Shown: positions 45,550-56,832, numbered from the stretch's first letter. The stretch is DNA of 64,000 bases from Scylla paramamosain (GCF_035594125.1 NC_087178.1:3371001-3435000), one strand, 5' to 3'. Made by a program: numbers and translations. The notes: generated by a model not told the origin, from the sequence alone.

Positions 45550-47060
45550 TGGGTCACTTGGGTCATGTCTGCTTGGTTGTCTTCAGAGGGAGGAAGAGAA
45601 CAGGATATCTAGACTCAATTTCTCTCTCTTCGTACACAAACCTTGTAAAGTAAGTACAGTAAGCCATCAAATAAGATTCGTCCATCGTCCAAATTTAAAG
45701 AAGACGTATCCCTCCCGCTGGACGTGCTCTCGGGAAATAACATTACTTGTATGGTGGCCTTTACATTTCCTTTCCTCCCTCCAGTCCAGGGTCGAGTCTG
45801 CTGAGGTCAATATCCAGTCCTTGAAAAAAGAATGAAGTACGATGGCGATACCTACGATGTGGATACCAGCCTGACTTGCGTGACTTGTTGATGGTTGGTT
45901 TTCATTTTGAGTTTCACTGTATAATAAAGTGAAGTAGTAAAAATGGCGTATCTTATGTATTGCTCAGGTACGTACATAATTTCCGATATTGGATGACGTT
46001 AAATTATCACGTCGTCTCCACGCTGGATGTGACGCAGTAGAAGGCTTATTTGACGCTTCGCTCATTTGGTCATGTTTGATTCATTTGATTGATGGAACAT
46101 TCGATCCTTGCCCCATTCAGTCCTTCGTTCGAATAATTCGTCCTCTGTTGACATTGACAGATTCTAAATTATTTCATGCTAAGCTATTATGTTCTGCTCA
46201 TATATGCTGCATTAATTCCATTCGATGGGCTTATCAACCAAGACAAGGGATTTGAATGAATCATGATGTGATTCGAATGAATCGGGTTCGAAGTTTAAAG
46301 TGAACATGCCGTCCTGTTCTCCATTTGGTGAGAAACGAGGAAGAGCAGATCGACGGAACATCGGCAGCAGTTTTTGAGGTTTGTAAAGGCGATGTATTGG
46401 GTGCCAGATAATAATACGTGCCATGGAAGATGGAATTATATGTAGATAAGATGTTGTATGTTGTTACATCTCACGTGTGTTTGGTGTTGTTTTTATCTTG
46501 TGGTAAACAGTGAAGCAAGAGTTTGCCAGGTAATGTTTGTGGGCTTACTGAGTGTTGAAATTCTAAGGCCAGTGTTCTTTTTTTTCTTTTTTCATTGATT
46601 TTCTTATAGCGATCATGACGGTTAGTGTTGCACGCGTATCACAATTTTGCCTCCAAAGTCTTCCTTGCAGGGATTACAGCGAATTTTTTTGTTAGCGGTC
46701 ACTTTTCCCCTTGTCTACTCGTTCAACACTGTCGCCCACCAAACAGAAATCCACTGCTTAGACACGTTTCCTGCTTTTGGTACATTCGACCCTCCTGACA
46801 TCATTTTCACTGCAACATTGTGCGGCTTCTTTGTTCCTCTCAATGAATTCCAGCGTTTTCACAATGAGTACCACACATCCATCTTGTCATGCTTTTTTTT
46901 TTCATTACTATTTCCTTCATTGATATCTTAAAGGAAACAGATCTTCTAATACCATAATGAACTAAGGGTTAGGTTTTAAGATAGGGAGCACTCATCATAC
47001 TCCCTTTAACATGTAAAAGGCTCCCTGTATTTGTAAAGACTTTTATCAATTTGTTTTGCT
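45550..47060. other. Intergenic DNA, no gene supported
   Basis: An open frame of 94 codons at 46,647-46,931 (plus) starts with a hydrophobic stretch but lacks any recognised domain. No microsatellite is present. Confidence 0.4.
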
Positions 47061-47402
47061 TTAGCTCGTTATGCCAGTTTCAGGAATGGACAAACAAGTT
47101 CTGCTGCCACTGCCAAGGCTGTGGAGACTGCTGAACTGCTGACCTTCGTGCGGTGCAAGCAATGGGGAACCCGTCTCCCACCTACAAACCGGAGGAGGAA
47201 AGTGTTTTTTTTTTTTTTTTTTGGAAGGATACTGGCCAAGGGCAACAAAAATCAAAAAAAAAAAAAAAAAGCCCACTGAAATGCCAGTCCCATAAAAGGG
47301 TCAAAGCAGTGGTCAAAAATTGGTGGATAAGTGTCTTGAAACCTCCCTCTTGAAGGAATTCAAGTCATAGGAAGGTGGAAATACAGAAGGCAGGGAGTGT
47401 GT
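47060..47402 (+). mobile_element. Candidate retroposon with internal T17 and A17 tracts
   Basis: A moderately GC-rich segment (gctgccactgccaaggctgtgg...) is followed by 17 T's (47,206-47,222), a 34-bp spacer and about 17 A's (47,255-47,271), then gcccactgaaatgccagtccc and cttgaaacctccctcttgaag. The facing T and A runs can pair. Its composition differs from the flanks, but no family was assigned. Confidence 0.35.
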
Positions 47403-48009
47403 GTGGTGGGTGTTTGCCTTGTCTTGACAATTGCCTTTCATGATGAATGTCAACCTGGTATAATGGATAGGAGAGGTATTGCTTGCAGTTCATGTAGCAT
47501 TAAATACATGGCTTTCATTTGATGCAGTTTTGTTGTTCTATTGTGTGGCATTAATAATTTCTGGCATCTATTTACCCCAAACACATGCCGACAGGTCAGA
47601 ATAGGATTGTTAGCCTTCCTCTCCTGCCAGATTCCAGTTATAACACTTTTTCTTTCTTCACCAGGTGAGCTACAGTGCATGGCTGACCGGTCCAGTGTGT
47701 TTGCCTAGAAGAGAACTCAACCTGCACCTCCCCAGTGTGAGTGTAGTGTCTTGACAATGCACCATCATGCACTTTTGAGTGATAACATGCGGGGCTCCCA
47801 GTTATAATATGCTAAGTAATGACCATCAACTTTTATTTGACACTTCACCATTACTTTTCTGCAATACAAGTGAACTTGCAATGCCCCTGCACAAATGGGT
47901 CTACTTATATTAATTATTTAATGGTTAGTGACTGACAAAGTCAAAGAAAATGCTCAGGATAGTTTTTCCCATATTACACTGGGGCTGCCCTGCACACTTT
48001 TCACAATCA

Positions 48010-48240
48010 AGGGGGCACATGATGGTGCAATGGTTAATTGAGACAGCATACTCACACTCAGGAAATCCAGGCTTAATTTTCTCATCTAGGCCCTGTACCT
48101 GTGAACATTGGGAAGTCTGGCAGTCCTGTCCAGTAAGTAGGGAGCTGGGCACCTCCACAGTAGGGAAGAAAATTACAAAATAGAAGAAAATTGTAGTAAA
48201 CTGCATGCATAAGTGGGTAAAAATTGTTTATTATTATAGT
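48010..48240 (+). mobile_element. Candidate tRNA-derived SINE
   Basis: A perfect pol III A box, tggtgcaatgg (48,023-48,033), lies 36 bp before a decayed B box, ggcttaatttt (48,070-48,080). About 160 bp of unrelated body follows. The B box has lost the canonical ggttcaattcc form, so it is probably inactive. Confidence 0.4.
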
Positions 48241-49104
48241 TTATTTTGTTTGGTACACAGAATTAGCATGTAACCAACCACATTAGGGAAACTGTCACTG
48301 CTCTCCATGTGTGTTTTTGGTTTAGCTTTCAATACGAGACAGTTTCTCATTGATGCAGTGACACCTATATAAGCCACTCAACCCACAGGGAAGTAAATAA
48401 ACGGTACTACAACCCAGACTATAAGGAGAGGAGCACTGTTTGAATTCAGTGCCTGTGTTGGTCATGATGAACAGCTGCCACTTGCATATCATCAAATTTG
48501 ATTAGGCCTGGCATTTGCAAGGATCTATAATCTTTCTAGTGTACTAAGCTTTTTTATCAAATAAGATATTGCAATTGTTAGCAGTAGTAAGTCCATCCCA
48601 ATAACAGATTCCCATTTCAGACTCATAACATACCACAATGGGGTGGGTAAATAAGGCTTAATCTACTTACTCCCCCATGAGTTGTGGTGGGTTCACATAC
48701 ACCACTACATTAACGAAACCAGCAGACAAAGTAATGCTCAATTAAAACCAAAAATGGACATGGATGGCAATATGTGATGAGATATCCATCCAGTCACTGT
48801 GCCAGCTCTGTTTGATAACTCCCACTTCTCAGCTTGTGTACCTGTTCCCCTTCTCTCATTCTCTTGAAATTTTGTTTTGCAACTGTTGATTTCTCATTAC
48901 TTGTACCTGCAGCAAAATGATATTTTCACTATCAGAATGTCTTTTATGCTGTCCAATAAAAAAAAAAATTATATATATGAATGTTATAAAAAAATGAATA
49001 TTCAAGCTAAAGGTCAAATGTGCATGAAGTTAATATTTATCAAAAGAAAAAGTGAAAAAACATGCAATTACTTATCACAGGGGGAAAAAAGACTGCTGCC
49101 ACTA

Positions 49105-49250
49105 TCACCTCCTGCATTTTTGTAAATCCTTGTCATCCATCCTGGCACAGCCTGGGGCATTCTGATAGTCATCCTGGCCAAAGAAGCAAGTGCAGTAATC
49201 ACTTTTTTCCATCCCACGGATAGCATCTGCAAGCTGTCTGTCCTCGACTC
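49105..49250 (-). CDS. Candidate terminal exon of an unidentified spliced gene
   Basis: On the minus strand a pyrimidine-containing acceptor (ctatttgcag) precedes an open frame of 48 codons ending in TGA. The frame reads VEDRQLADAIRGMEKSDYC, then a Cys/Asp-rich tail ending LQKCRR. It fits in phase with the 25-bp candidate exon at 50,047-50,071, giving ITGAG before VEDRQ. No family was recognised. A second open frame across the same bases (ending at 49,068) cannot be excluded. Confidence 0.35.
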
Positions 49251-49254
49251 CTGC

Positions 49255-50046
49255 AAATAGTACAGGTGTTCTATCTATATAGAATGGAAAAAATTATAAT
49301 ACAAAAATGTATTACAATAACGAACTTAAAATTAACAAAAGAATGAAGGAGTCAAACTGAGATGAAGCTATCAAAGATTAAAAATAAATAGTATAAGAAA
49401 TATTATTAATAATCTTCCTATATATACCAGATTGGTAATCCCAAACAGGATGGCCTAAAGTACCACACACTTATCCCCATCAACCTTGGTGGAAAGGAAA
49501 GGGGTTGTGTGGACTACCTTACTATACCAAGGGCTTACACTGGCCATGTTCAATAGGAGCAAGGCCCAACCATACATTATTAGTTTATCCCTACCCTTCC
49601 ACAATGAGACTGTTCCCTACCCTAAACCTCCTCCAATCCTCACACCACAGCAGATGCAGAGTACTTCCTACGGAATGCCCCACACCTTAACTGGATCCAT
49701 GTCAATAGGCCCCATCAATTCTCACACCCAACTCCCAGGGGTTGACATGACAGCAGCAGCAGATAAAGGAAATTAAATAATAATAACAGCAACAGCATGC
49801 ATGCACACACCACCTTTCTTTCTCACCCTTACCCATCACAACTTAAATTCCAAGCACCACAATCATATGAACAAGTCCAACACACATTCATTCTTTTCCT
49901 CCCATCCTCTCCTACATACACACTTACACACATGAAGAAATCAAACTATGCTTGAATGCCAAAGACTGTCTCCCCCATCGCCTGTTCCACATCACAAGTG
50001 CATTCTCACAACCTCTTCATCTTTATCTGCTCCTCTGAACTTCTAC
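49255..50046. other. Putative intron; contains one arm of a direct repeat
   Basis: Begins (minus) with gtagaag and ends ttgcag. A segment at 49,909-49,970 (catcctctcctacatacaca...aaagactgtct) recurs at 50,219-50,295. A 96-codon plus frame at 49,486-49,776 has no domain and was not called. Confidence 0.35.
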
Positions 50047-50071
50047 CTGCCCCAGTAATCCTGCTGCTGAT
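50047..50071 (-). CDS. Candidate 25-bp microexon of the unidentified gene
   Basis: On the minus strand ctttgtattgcag precedes it and gtagaag follows. In the phase matching the terminal exon it encodes ISSRITGA plus one base. Its short length makes the call weak. Confidence 0.25.
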
Positions 50072-50792
50072 CTGCAATACAAAGACGAGTGTCAGAAAGC
50101 CTAAACACTGGGATAGACAACACGGGTAGAGATTTGGGGAACAGTATTCTTTCAACAGTAAGGTATAGGACAGATATTGAGATATGGAAATAGAACATGG
50201 CACACCAATCAGAAGTCTGCCCATCCTCTCCTATACACACAACTACACACTGAGAAATCAAGCCATCCTCCTTAAATGTTTAAATTAAAGACTATCTTGT
50301 GTCCTTTAGAAATATCTTATCTGAGAGGAACAGTGACAAGATGGGAGAAAGCAATGAAAGTGTGTATGTGTAGTGCTGGAGTGGGTGAAAAGAATCGAGA
50401 CGGTTTGCTCATACTGAGAGGATGAACAGTGAAGTTTGTAAAGAAAGTGCAGGTACGTGAAACTATAGGTGCTGATGGGAGAATGGGCATTTGGTAGATG
50501 GAAGGGTAGGATAAAATCATAAATGTGTGAGAAAGGGGGTGATAGAGAAGCACTTGAGCAAACAAGAAGGGAGAGTTTGAACAAGGAGAAACAAGAGGCT
50601 GTTCTACTGTGGGTACCCCCTTGGAGGGATGTTCCAGGACAAAATGTGGTGTCGGATGGAATAATAATAGATACAACCATCTCACTTGCTATACAAGGAT
50701 CCTGGGCAGTCATGGTGACAATGTAGAGCTTCCACATGGTGAGTGTTGCTGCAAACTTTCTTCACTCTCCATCTGAATCTCAAACAAGTCAC

Positions 50793-50864
50793 GATGCCAA
50801 GAGGACATGCTGGTCTCCATTCATTATTATTGCCAAGTGGATGGTGCCCTTCTGAACTCCTACA
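50793..50864 (-). CDS. Candidate internal exon of the unidentified gene
   Basis: A good minus-strand acceptor (cctttgtcttgcag) precedes a frame reading GVQKGTIHLAIIMNGDQHVL, which joins in phase to the exon at 51,796-51,918. The donor proposed here (gtgact) is weak. If it is not used, the frame ends in TGA at 50,791-50,789 and this is the last exon. All three frames in this segment have open stretches, so the end is uncertain. Confidence 0.35.
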
Positions 50865-51285
50865 CTGCAAGACAAAGGAAGAAATTAAGAATTGCAACAA
50901 GGGGAGACACTTAATGGAAACAGAAAAATCAATATCACATCAAAAATAAATAAATGAATGAAATATAATTAAGATAAAATTCAAATAAAATAATCAAAGT
51001 AAAACAGTAAAAGGAAATCAAGACGAAAAAGGAAAACTGGGTTACTAAATAGAAGGGAAAACATGAGAAAGATAATAGGAAAGTAAAAGGGGGAGAAAAT
51101 ATTAAAACTACACAAAGATGAAGAGCAAGAGGAAAATAGAGAATGGCCATGCAGTATAAGGAAGAAAAAGTGATAGGAGTGTAAAATCCCTTACTTCCTG
51201 AACTTTGAAATAACTGGTAGGTATCTCACTTTTCTAGCATTATCTTGCAATCTTAGTTATCACACTAATTTTTATATCATGGTCT

Positions 51286-51529
51286 TTAGCCCTTTCACTG
51301 TGATATGCAACAATTCACAACACAAAGTGATGAATGGAGTCTAATGCAACAATTCACAACACAAAATGATGGATGGAGTCTTTACTAACATCTATAAGAA
51401 AGGAATAAAAAATAATACATTTTGTAATGTCTAGCCAGTACAATCTTTGGAGGTGGCTGTAGAAAAACAAAAGTCTAAGAATGGTTAGAGATTATGGAAA
51501 GAAGTGGAAAATATCAATGAAAGGGTTAA
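51286..51529. mobile_element. MITE family C with 15-bp terminal inverted repeats
   Basis: Left end ttagccctttcactg and right end caatgaaagggttaa are complementary at 13 of 15 positions. The ends ttag and ttaa could be a TTAA target duplication with one change, as in piggyBac-type elements. A 43-bp tandem duplication (gcaacaattcacaacacaaa, 51,308 and 51,346) sits inside. A related copy is at 38,240. Confidence 0.6.
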
Positions 51530-51795
51530 AATGAAGTTATATTTTGTCATTAATGTTAAACCCACCAACATCCTTTTCTATCCTTTACCTTCTCTTCAAA
51601 CTTAATGGAAATGGCATGGTACAATTTTAGAGAATGGTCCTGGAATACTATAGACACCTTGAGAAACCTTGTATTGCTGCTCAGTGAATGGTGTCCACAG
51701 TTTTCTTTATGTTGTGTTAGATTATCCAGGGCTGATCATCTACAACAAGTGTCATACTCATTAAGTCAAACTTTCTTACTCTATAAAACACTTAC

Positions 51796-51918
51796 ACTGT
51801 CTCAATATGTCTTTCCTTGCCATCCATCCTAATTCTTGCCTTCCCAGGGCTTTTCAAGTTGACTGGTTGCTGGGTTTGCTCAAAGAGATGGCTCTCTTCT
51901 GGCTGCAGCTTTCTGGTC
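51796..51918 (-). CDS. Candidate internal exon of the unidentified gene (best supported)
   Basis: On the minus strand a strong acceptor (caatttcttttatgcag) and a consensus donor (gtaagtg) bound 123 bp. The frame is open for 40 codons, reads TRKLQPEESHLFEQTQQPVN and continues with a basic stretch to KERHIET, and needs two bases from an upstream exon. Its last two bases plus the first base of the exon at 50,864 give Val, keeping frame. The charged, Gln/Glu-rich sequence looks like protein, but no domain was recognised. Upstream exons were not found. Confidence 0.45.
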
Positions 51919-51919
51919 C

Positions 51920-52980
51920 TGCATAAAAGAAATTGTTACATATTGTAAAAATTATCACCATTGGTAAACATTATCATATTTACTATTAGGTCAGTAGTAG
52001 CATTAGTATTGGTGTAGTAATGGTGCAATGGTAGCTGTGGCATCAGTAGTCAATAGTAATAGGAGCAGGAGTAGTAATTGTTGTTGTTGTAAGGAAGATG
52101 GAAAAGAAACCATTTTCCCTGAGGGAAGAGAAGAAAATGGAGGAAAAGTATTTCACCATCCAGGATTTAAAGGTCTTGGTTGTGAAACTTTGAAAAACTA
52201 AATACATATGTATTAAATCGATAATTCTGATTTTTTCCCCTTAAAACTTCCAGACACCTTTTCAGCCATCAACCTTCATTACAAATATCACTACAAACAC
52301 AAAAAGAAAAAACATAAGTAAATATACAAAACAAGCATGTATTATAAATATGTCCCTGAAAGAAGATGTAATCAAAGTAACTGAAATGCAAATAACTTTA
52401 AACATCAAACACAATATTAACTGCATATTAATATTTTTCTTGTATAGTTTCTCTTTTCAAGCCATTCTAATGCACAATTACCTTGAGGAAATTTGATATT
52501 TAAAATTAAATATATGCCAAATAATAAATACACGAGTAAAACTTATGAAAACAATCCTGAAAACACCAGAAGTGACCATCACCAACACGTTACAACACGA
52601 CATTTAATCAAAGTTATTGCAAAAAACAAATTGACAAACAAATAAAGTAATAAACAAAATTTATTTCACATGGCAACTTCTAAAAAGCATTTTCTTCTGA
52701 CTCAAACCCACAATTTTCCTACATTTACCATTATGTTTCCAGTACTTGTTTGGACTTTCTCTTTCCTAACACTGACACATTTCTTTCGTTTATACTGACA
52801 CAAAGTCTCTCAAACTGCAGAAGTATCGATGACATGTCTACTGCACACCCATCCCCCCAATGCACACTTCAGCAATACACACAGCACAGTGGTTCAGGTT
52901 CAATTTGGAAACATCCTTACCTGTTTGCCATTATGAAAATAATAAAAGACAGATGGGAGACTGCATGAGCCGGTTATGAG
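51920..52980. other. AT-rich intergenic or intronic DNA, no feature seen
   Basis: No coding signal, microsatellite or repeat family was recognised. Could be intron if the candidate gene continues to the right. Confidence 0.4.
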
Positions 52981-54070
52981 GCACTGGAGTTGGTGCTTAA
53001 CATGCATATTTGAGGTGACTGGTGGCAGTGGGAATAGGGAAGCCAGTGTGCAGGGGAGGGAAGTGAGTCAATCTGCGTCGTCTTTGTATTGAGGTGTGAA
53101 GAGTGTGTAGTTTGGTGAATAAATTTATTGTGCCACTGTCTAAAGTAAGTGGTGTGTCAATGGTAGGAATGCTTTTATTTGTCAGTATTGGTATGGCATG
53201 TTTGGTATGCCTGGTTGTGAGTGTTGCAAGTACAATGATTGATTGTGCTGTGAAACTATTTGTGTGAATCAATGTCTGTGTGAATTTGTACATGACTTTG
53301 TACATAAGTGTAAGTCTTTGTGCCTGCCTGCGTATGTGAAGGGGATCCATGTTTATTTGTTGCTTTAAGTGTGCTGTAATGCCAAGTGTTCATGTGTAAT
53401 TGTTTGTAATGAACCTACTCACCTTGGTGACAAGTTATTCTAAATTATCAATGTTTATGTGTGCAGGGGAGCAACAATCTAGTGTTGGTATGACAAGTGA
53501 ATTGTGTGGTACATGTTTTGTGTACAGACAGTACATTTGCGTGTCTGAACTAATTTTAGGTGTGTGTGGATGGCTGTGTGACAGTGTGAAGTGTAGCAGT
53601 TTGTATTTGTCAGGACAGAAATTATCTGGCAAGTGTGCTCCCCACGGCAGGAGGGTGTCCAGGTTCTACTGAAGAAGTCTACAGTCGTCAATGGCCTTCA
53701 CTCCTCTAAACACTACATTACCATCTGCAAAATGTCTAGTAAAAAAAATTAGGTGCTGATAGGGGCAGATAATTGATTTCCCCACTAAGAAAAGGAGATC
53801 TAGAACAGTGGCTTGAAGGACACTTGAAGAAACAGGAACAGTGTCAGGTGAAGAATGGTAAAGTAGAACCCACGAGTCCTGTCTATCAAAAAAACAGCCA
53901 TCCAGTGAAGAAGTGGTTCCAAGATAACAAAGTATTTTAATCTACATATCAGTCTATTGTGGGGGGACTGTGAAAGACTTTGGCAGAAGTACAGAAGTGT
54001 CTGCCTGCTTAACATCTCATCTGTCAAGTTGTCCTTTAATGTAATGGAGTGTAGCAGCAAGTTGTGATAT
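52980..54070 (-). mobile_element. Second LINE, decayed (jockey/CR1-group-like RT)
   Basis: Pieces of one reverse transcriptase follow in order on the minus strand: SPHNRLICRLKYFVILEPLL (after the first catalytic Asp region) at about 53,990-53,930, LLHWMAVFLIDRTRG, VLQATVLDLLFLV (decayed PQG...VLGP...LFL), HFADGNVVFRGVKAIDDC (the catalytic FADD is now FADG) at about 53,735-53,685, CPDKYKLLHFT at about 53,620, and the thumb-region MDPLHIRRQAQRLTLMYKV at 53,350-53,290. Stops interrupt the chain and the key Asp is lost, so it is dead. Clade is uncertain; it differs clearly from the 31.8-kb LINE. Confidence 0.75.
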
Positions 54071-54248
54071 ACATGAATGTCTGGGGCAAAAACTGTGTTA
54101 TGTGCCAGTAAGGATGTTTGTGTTGATTCACTGTATGTTTGGTCTCATTGCCACTTCAACCAATACACAGTACGTAACCCTAACCTTTCACAGGGTTTAT
54201 ATTTCACTGTCTGGAGCATTTCTAGCTTAGTTTTACCCTATCAGAAAT

Positions 54249-54400
54249 TAGTAAGTTTCCCTTATGGGGGTGCATCCAGCCCACCCTCAGATTATAAAAT
54301 GTTAGGTTAGGTTAGTTTACCTTATGGAGGGTGCAGGACAGTGAAGGCTGCATAGTTAGATTACAAAATTTTAGTTTACCTTATGGGGGGAAAAGGTTAG
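54249..54400 (+). repeat. About 62-bp tandem repeat, three copies
   Basis: agtttcccttatgggggtgca (54,249), agtttaccttatggagggtgca (54,313) and agtttaccttatgggggg (54,372) start successive units, each followed by agattataaaa-type sequence. A telomere-like gttaggttaggttag lies in the first. Confidence 0.6.
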
Positions 54401-54535
54401 GGGGGATTGATGGGGGAGTACTGGATGAAACTGCAAATGTACTGCTTGTTTTGTGTTGAAAATTGTGCATGGAATGTAAATTAAATATCTAATTAGATCT
54501 AGTTCTGAAAGCAAAAGTGACTGAGCAGTAGCTAG

Positions 54536-54539
<4 letters not shown>

Positions 54540-54597
<58 letters not shown>
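54540..54597 (+). repeat. (GA)n microsatellite, 58 bp
   Basis: A perfect AG run, the first long dinucleotide array after 43,158. Confidence 0.97.
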
Positions 54598-54599
<2 letters not shown>

Positions 54600-54601
<2 letters not shown>

Positions 54602-55356
54602 TGACACTGCAGATTTACCAGACATTAATAATAAAGAGATGCCCTCCTAGTCATTAAGGTTACCCTCACAATCTATCATAACACATACCTCCTAAAATTA
54701 AAGGGATAGAGTTTACCGAAAATATACTTAGGGGTTTCTATTCCTCCCCTTGTCAGTGAATTTCAACTCTTACTTATAGCTACTCACCTCTTTTACTCTC
54801 ACATTCCTACCATTACAACTCACTCGCTCCCTTCCTTAATAACACAAAGCACCAACAAATAACACAAAATTTTGAAACACGCCAATGGCCCACAATATCC
54901 ACCATATTTTACCTTTTTCTAATGCTTTTCAAGACACTGTAGGATGTCAGCGTGATATCCAAGCCTTCATGATATCCCAGGAAGAAGGGGACAGCAAGCA
55001 GTGTCTTCAGAGTGGAAGAAAAACAAAAATTGTGGAGCCGTTGACCAGCCCAGCCGGTTTAAGAAGGCCTGGGTCTCGGTCTGGGTCTCGGTTGCGCATC
55101 TCGTGCAGTTGTTGTTTTCGTACTTATTCCATGAGTACCACTTTTCATTATTTAATTTTCCCTTTCAGGTGAAGTTATTATATGATATGTTTTTATATGT
55201 GTTTTTTTATGATAATTATATTGTTTTAGTTGTTTATTCCGCGTTTTAATGACATATTCAGGATTGGTTTTTTTTTTCATTATTTGTCATTTAATTGATT
55301 ATTCATAATGAAGATAAAAGAAATCTATGCAAAACATAATCGCTATATAGATAATT

Positions 55357-55357
<1 letters not shown>
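54600..55357. other. Intergenic DNA, no gene supported
   Basis: A GC-richer patch at 55,000-55,110 contains a ctgggtctcggt direct repeat and an 82-95-codon open frame on the plus strand with no domain. Confidence 0.4.

Positions 55358-55422
<65 letters not shown>
55358..55422 (+). repeat. (GA)n microsatellite, 65 bp
   Basis: A perfect GA run. Confidence 0.97.
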
Positions 55423-55424
<2 letters not shown>

Positions 55425-55639
55425 CGCACATACACTTAACTACTAAAGCCATTACGTGCGTCCCTGAATTCGGTGGTTAAGGAAAAGGAGGGATGCGCAG
55501 GAACCCGGCGACCCTTCAAGGCTGTATTTTTTTTCTTTCTCTTCACGGCCTCGCCTCGAACATGTTGCTGAGAAGAGACCCGCGGTGACTAGTACTTCTG
55601 ATAAAGGAACTGTAATTTTCAAACACTTAAGCCTCCCAT

Positions 55640-55680
55640 AATGGCTATTTTTAAAGGCCATTGAGATGATAAATCGGGTT
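55640..55680 (-). mobile_element. MITE family A fragment, inverted
   Basis: ctatttttaaaggccattgagatgat...cgggttttt matches the inverted family interior as at 57,158. It is cut off by a T run at 55,689. Confidence 0.4.
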
Positions 55681-55719
55681 TTTGCTTTTTTTTTTTTTTT
55701 TTTTATGAAGATGCAAAAT

Positions 55720-55970
55720 TATTGTTGAGCTGTCACTAGAATCACGAAAACTTACTTGAAAATCCCAGCAGTTTTTCATTAGACGATGAACTTCTACACC
55801 ATGAAAATCACTTGAAAATCGCAGTGACTTCCACCTGAATCACGACAACTTGCTAGAATATTTCAATAACTTTACTAGAGTCATGAAAACTCACTCGAGA
55901 ATCACAATACCTTCTACTACATCATGAAAACCCATGTAAAAATCCCAGCAACTTCCACTAGAGTTCATTA
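55720..55970 (+). repeat. About 50-bp degenerate tandem array, five copies
   Basis: Units of the form cttccactagaatcatgaaaactcacttgaaaatcccagcaa recur near 55,730, 55,785, 55,828, 55,870 and 55,910. Confidence 0.65.
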
Positions 55971-56134
55971 AAGATAGTAAGATAAAAACCTTTTTTTAAG
56001 AATACCGTCCAAGGTTAAGACGATGCAAATTAAATGAAAAGACGTGTCGATACTATTTTTTTTTTTTTTTTTGTTCTTATGTATATATTTATTAGTTTTT
56101 TTTTTTCATGAAGCAACACAAATACTATACCTAG

Positions 56135-56136
56135 AT

Positions 56137-56177
<41 letters not shown>
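56135..56177 (+). repeat. (ACT)n microsatellite
   Basis: A perfect ACT run of 43 bp. Confidence 0.96.
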
Positions 56178-56238
56178 GCGAATGGCTGCGTTATTCTACT
56201 TCCATAATCATGAATGCCGTCGGAAACACAATAGAAAA

Positions 56239-56301
56239 GTGGATGAGGAGGAGGAAGAGGAAGAGGAAGAGGAAGAGGAAGAGGAAGAGGAGGAGGAGGA
56301 A
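56239..56301 (+). repeat. (GAGGAA)n and (GGA)n tract
   Basis: Six or more GAGGAA hexamers flanked by GGA triplets. Confidence 0.92.
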
Positions 56302-56399
56302 GATGAGAAGAGAGAGAGGGAGAGGTAAATTCATAATACACCATATCATAATTACTAATAAAGACTGTTTGGCATGACGAGGCTGTTCACTCAACTCTA

Positions 56400-56625
56400 A
56401 AGCTTGTTCAGTAGTTAACCATTAGAAGTAAATACGCTGTTCTGTAATTACCCGCTTACAATAACTGCTGTTTATTAGTTATCCATTAAAGTTAACTAGG
56501 TTGTTCGGTAGTTACTCATTTCAGTTAACGAGGTTGTTCAGTAGTTACCCATTCGAGCTAACGAGATTTCAGTTGTTATCCATCTAAGTTAACAAGATTG
56601 TTCGACAGTTGCTCACTAACAATGA
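56400..56625 (+). repeat. About 42-bp degenerate tandem array
   Basis: Units of gttgttcagtagttacccattcaagttaacgag type recur about five times from 56,405 to 56,620, with variable ends. Confidence 0.65.
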
Positions 56626-56738
56626 GGAAGAACAAGCAATAACTGTTTTCCCTCACAGCTCCTCACTGCCTCTCACTGAATCCTATACCCTCTATTAATT
56701 TCCACTTTCACTTTTACTTTCCCTCACTAGTAGTATGA

Positions 56739-56748
56739 GTTATTATTA

Positions 56749-56832
<84 letters not shown>
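56739..56832 (+). repeat. (ATT)n - (AGT)n compound microsatellite
   Basis: An ATT run switches to AGT triplets at 56,785. The following 290 bp is mixed DNA with no feature. Confidence 0.96.

Noticed and set aside
46647..46931. 94-codon plus frame with hydrophobic start
   Set aside because: No signal-peptide cleavage context beyond hydrophobicity, no cysteine pattern or domain, ends in a T-rich stretch.
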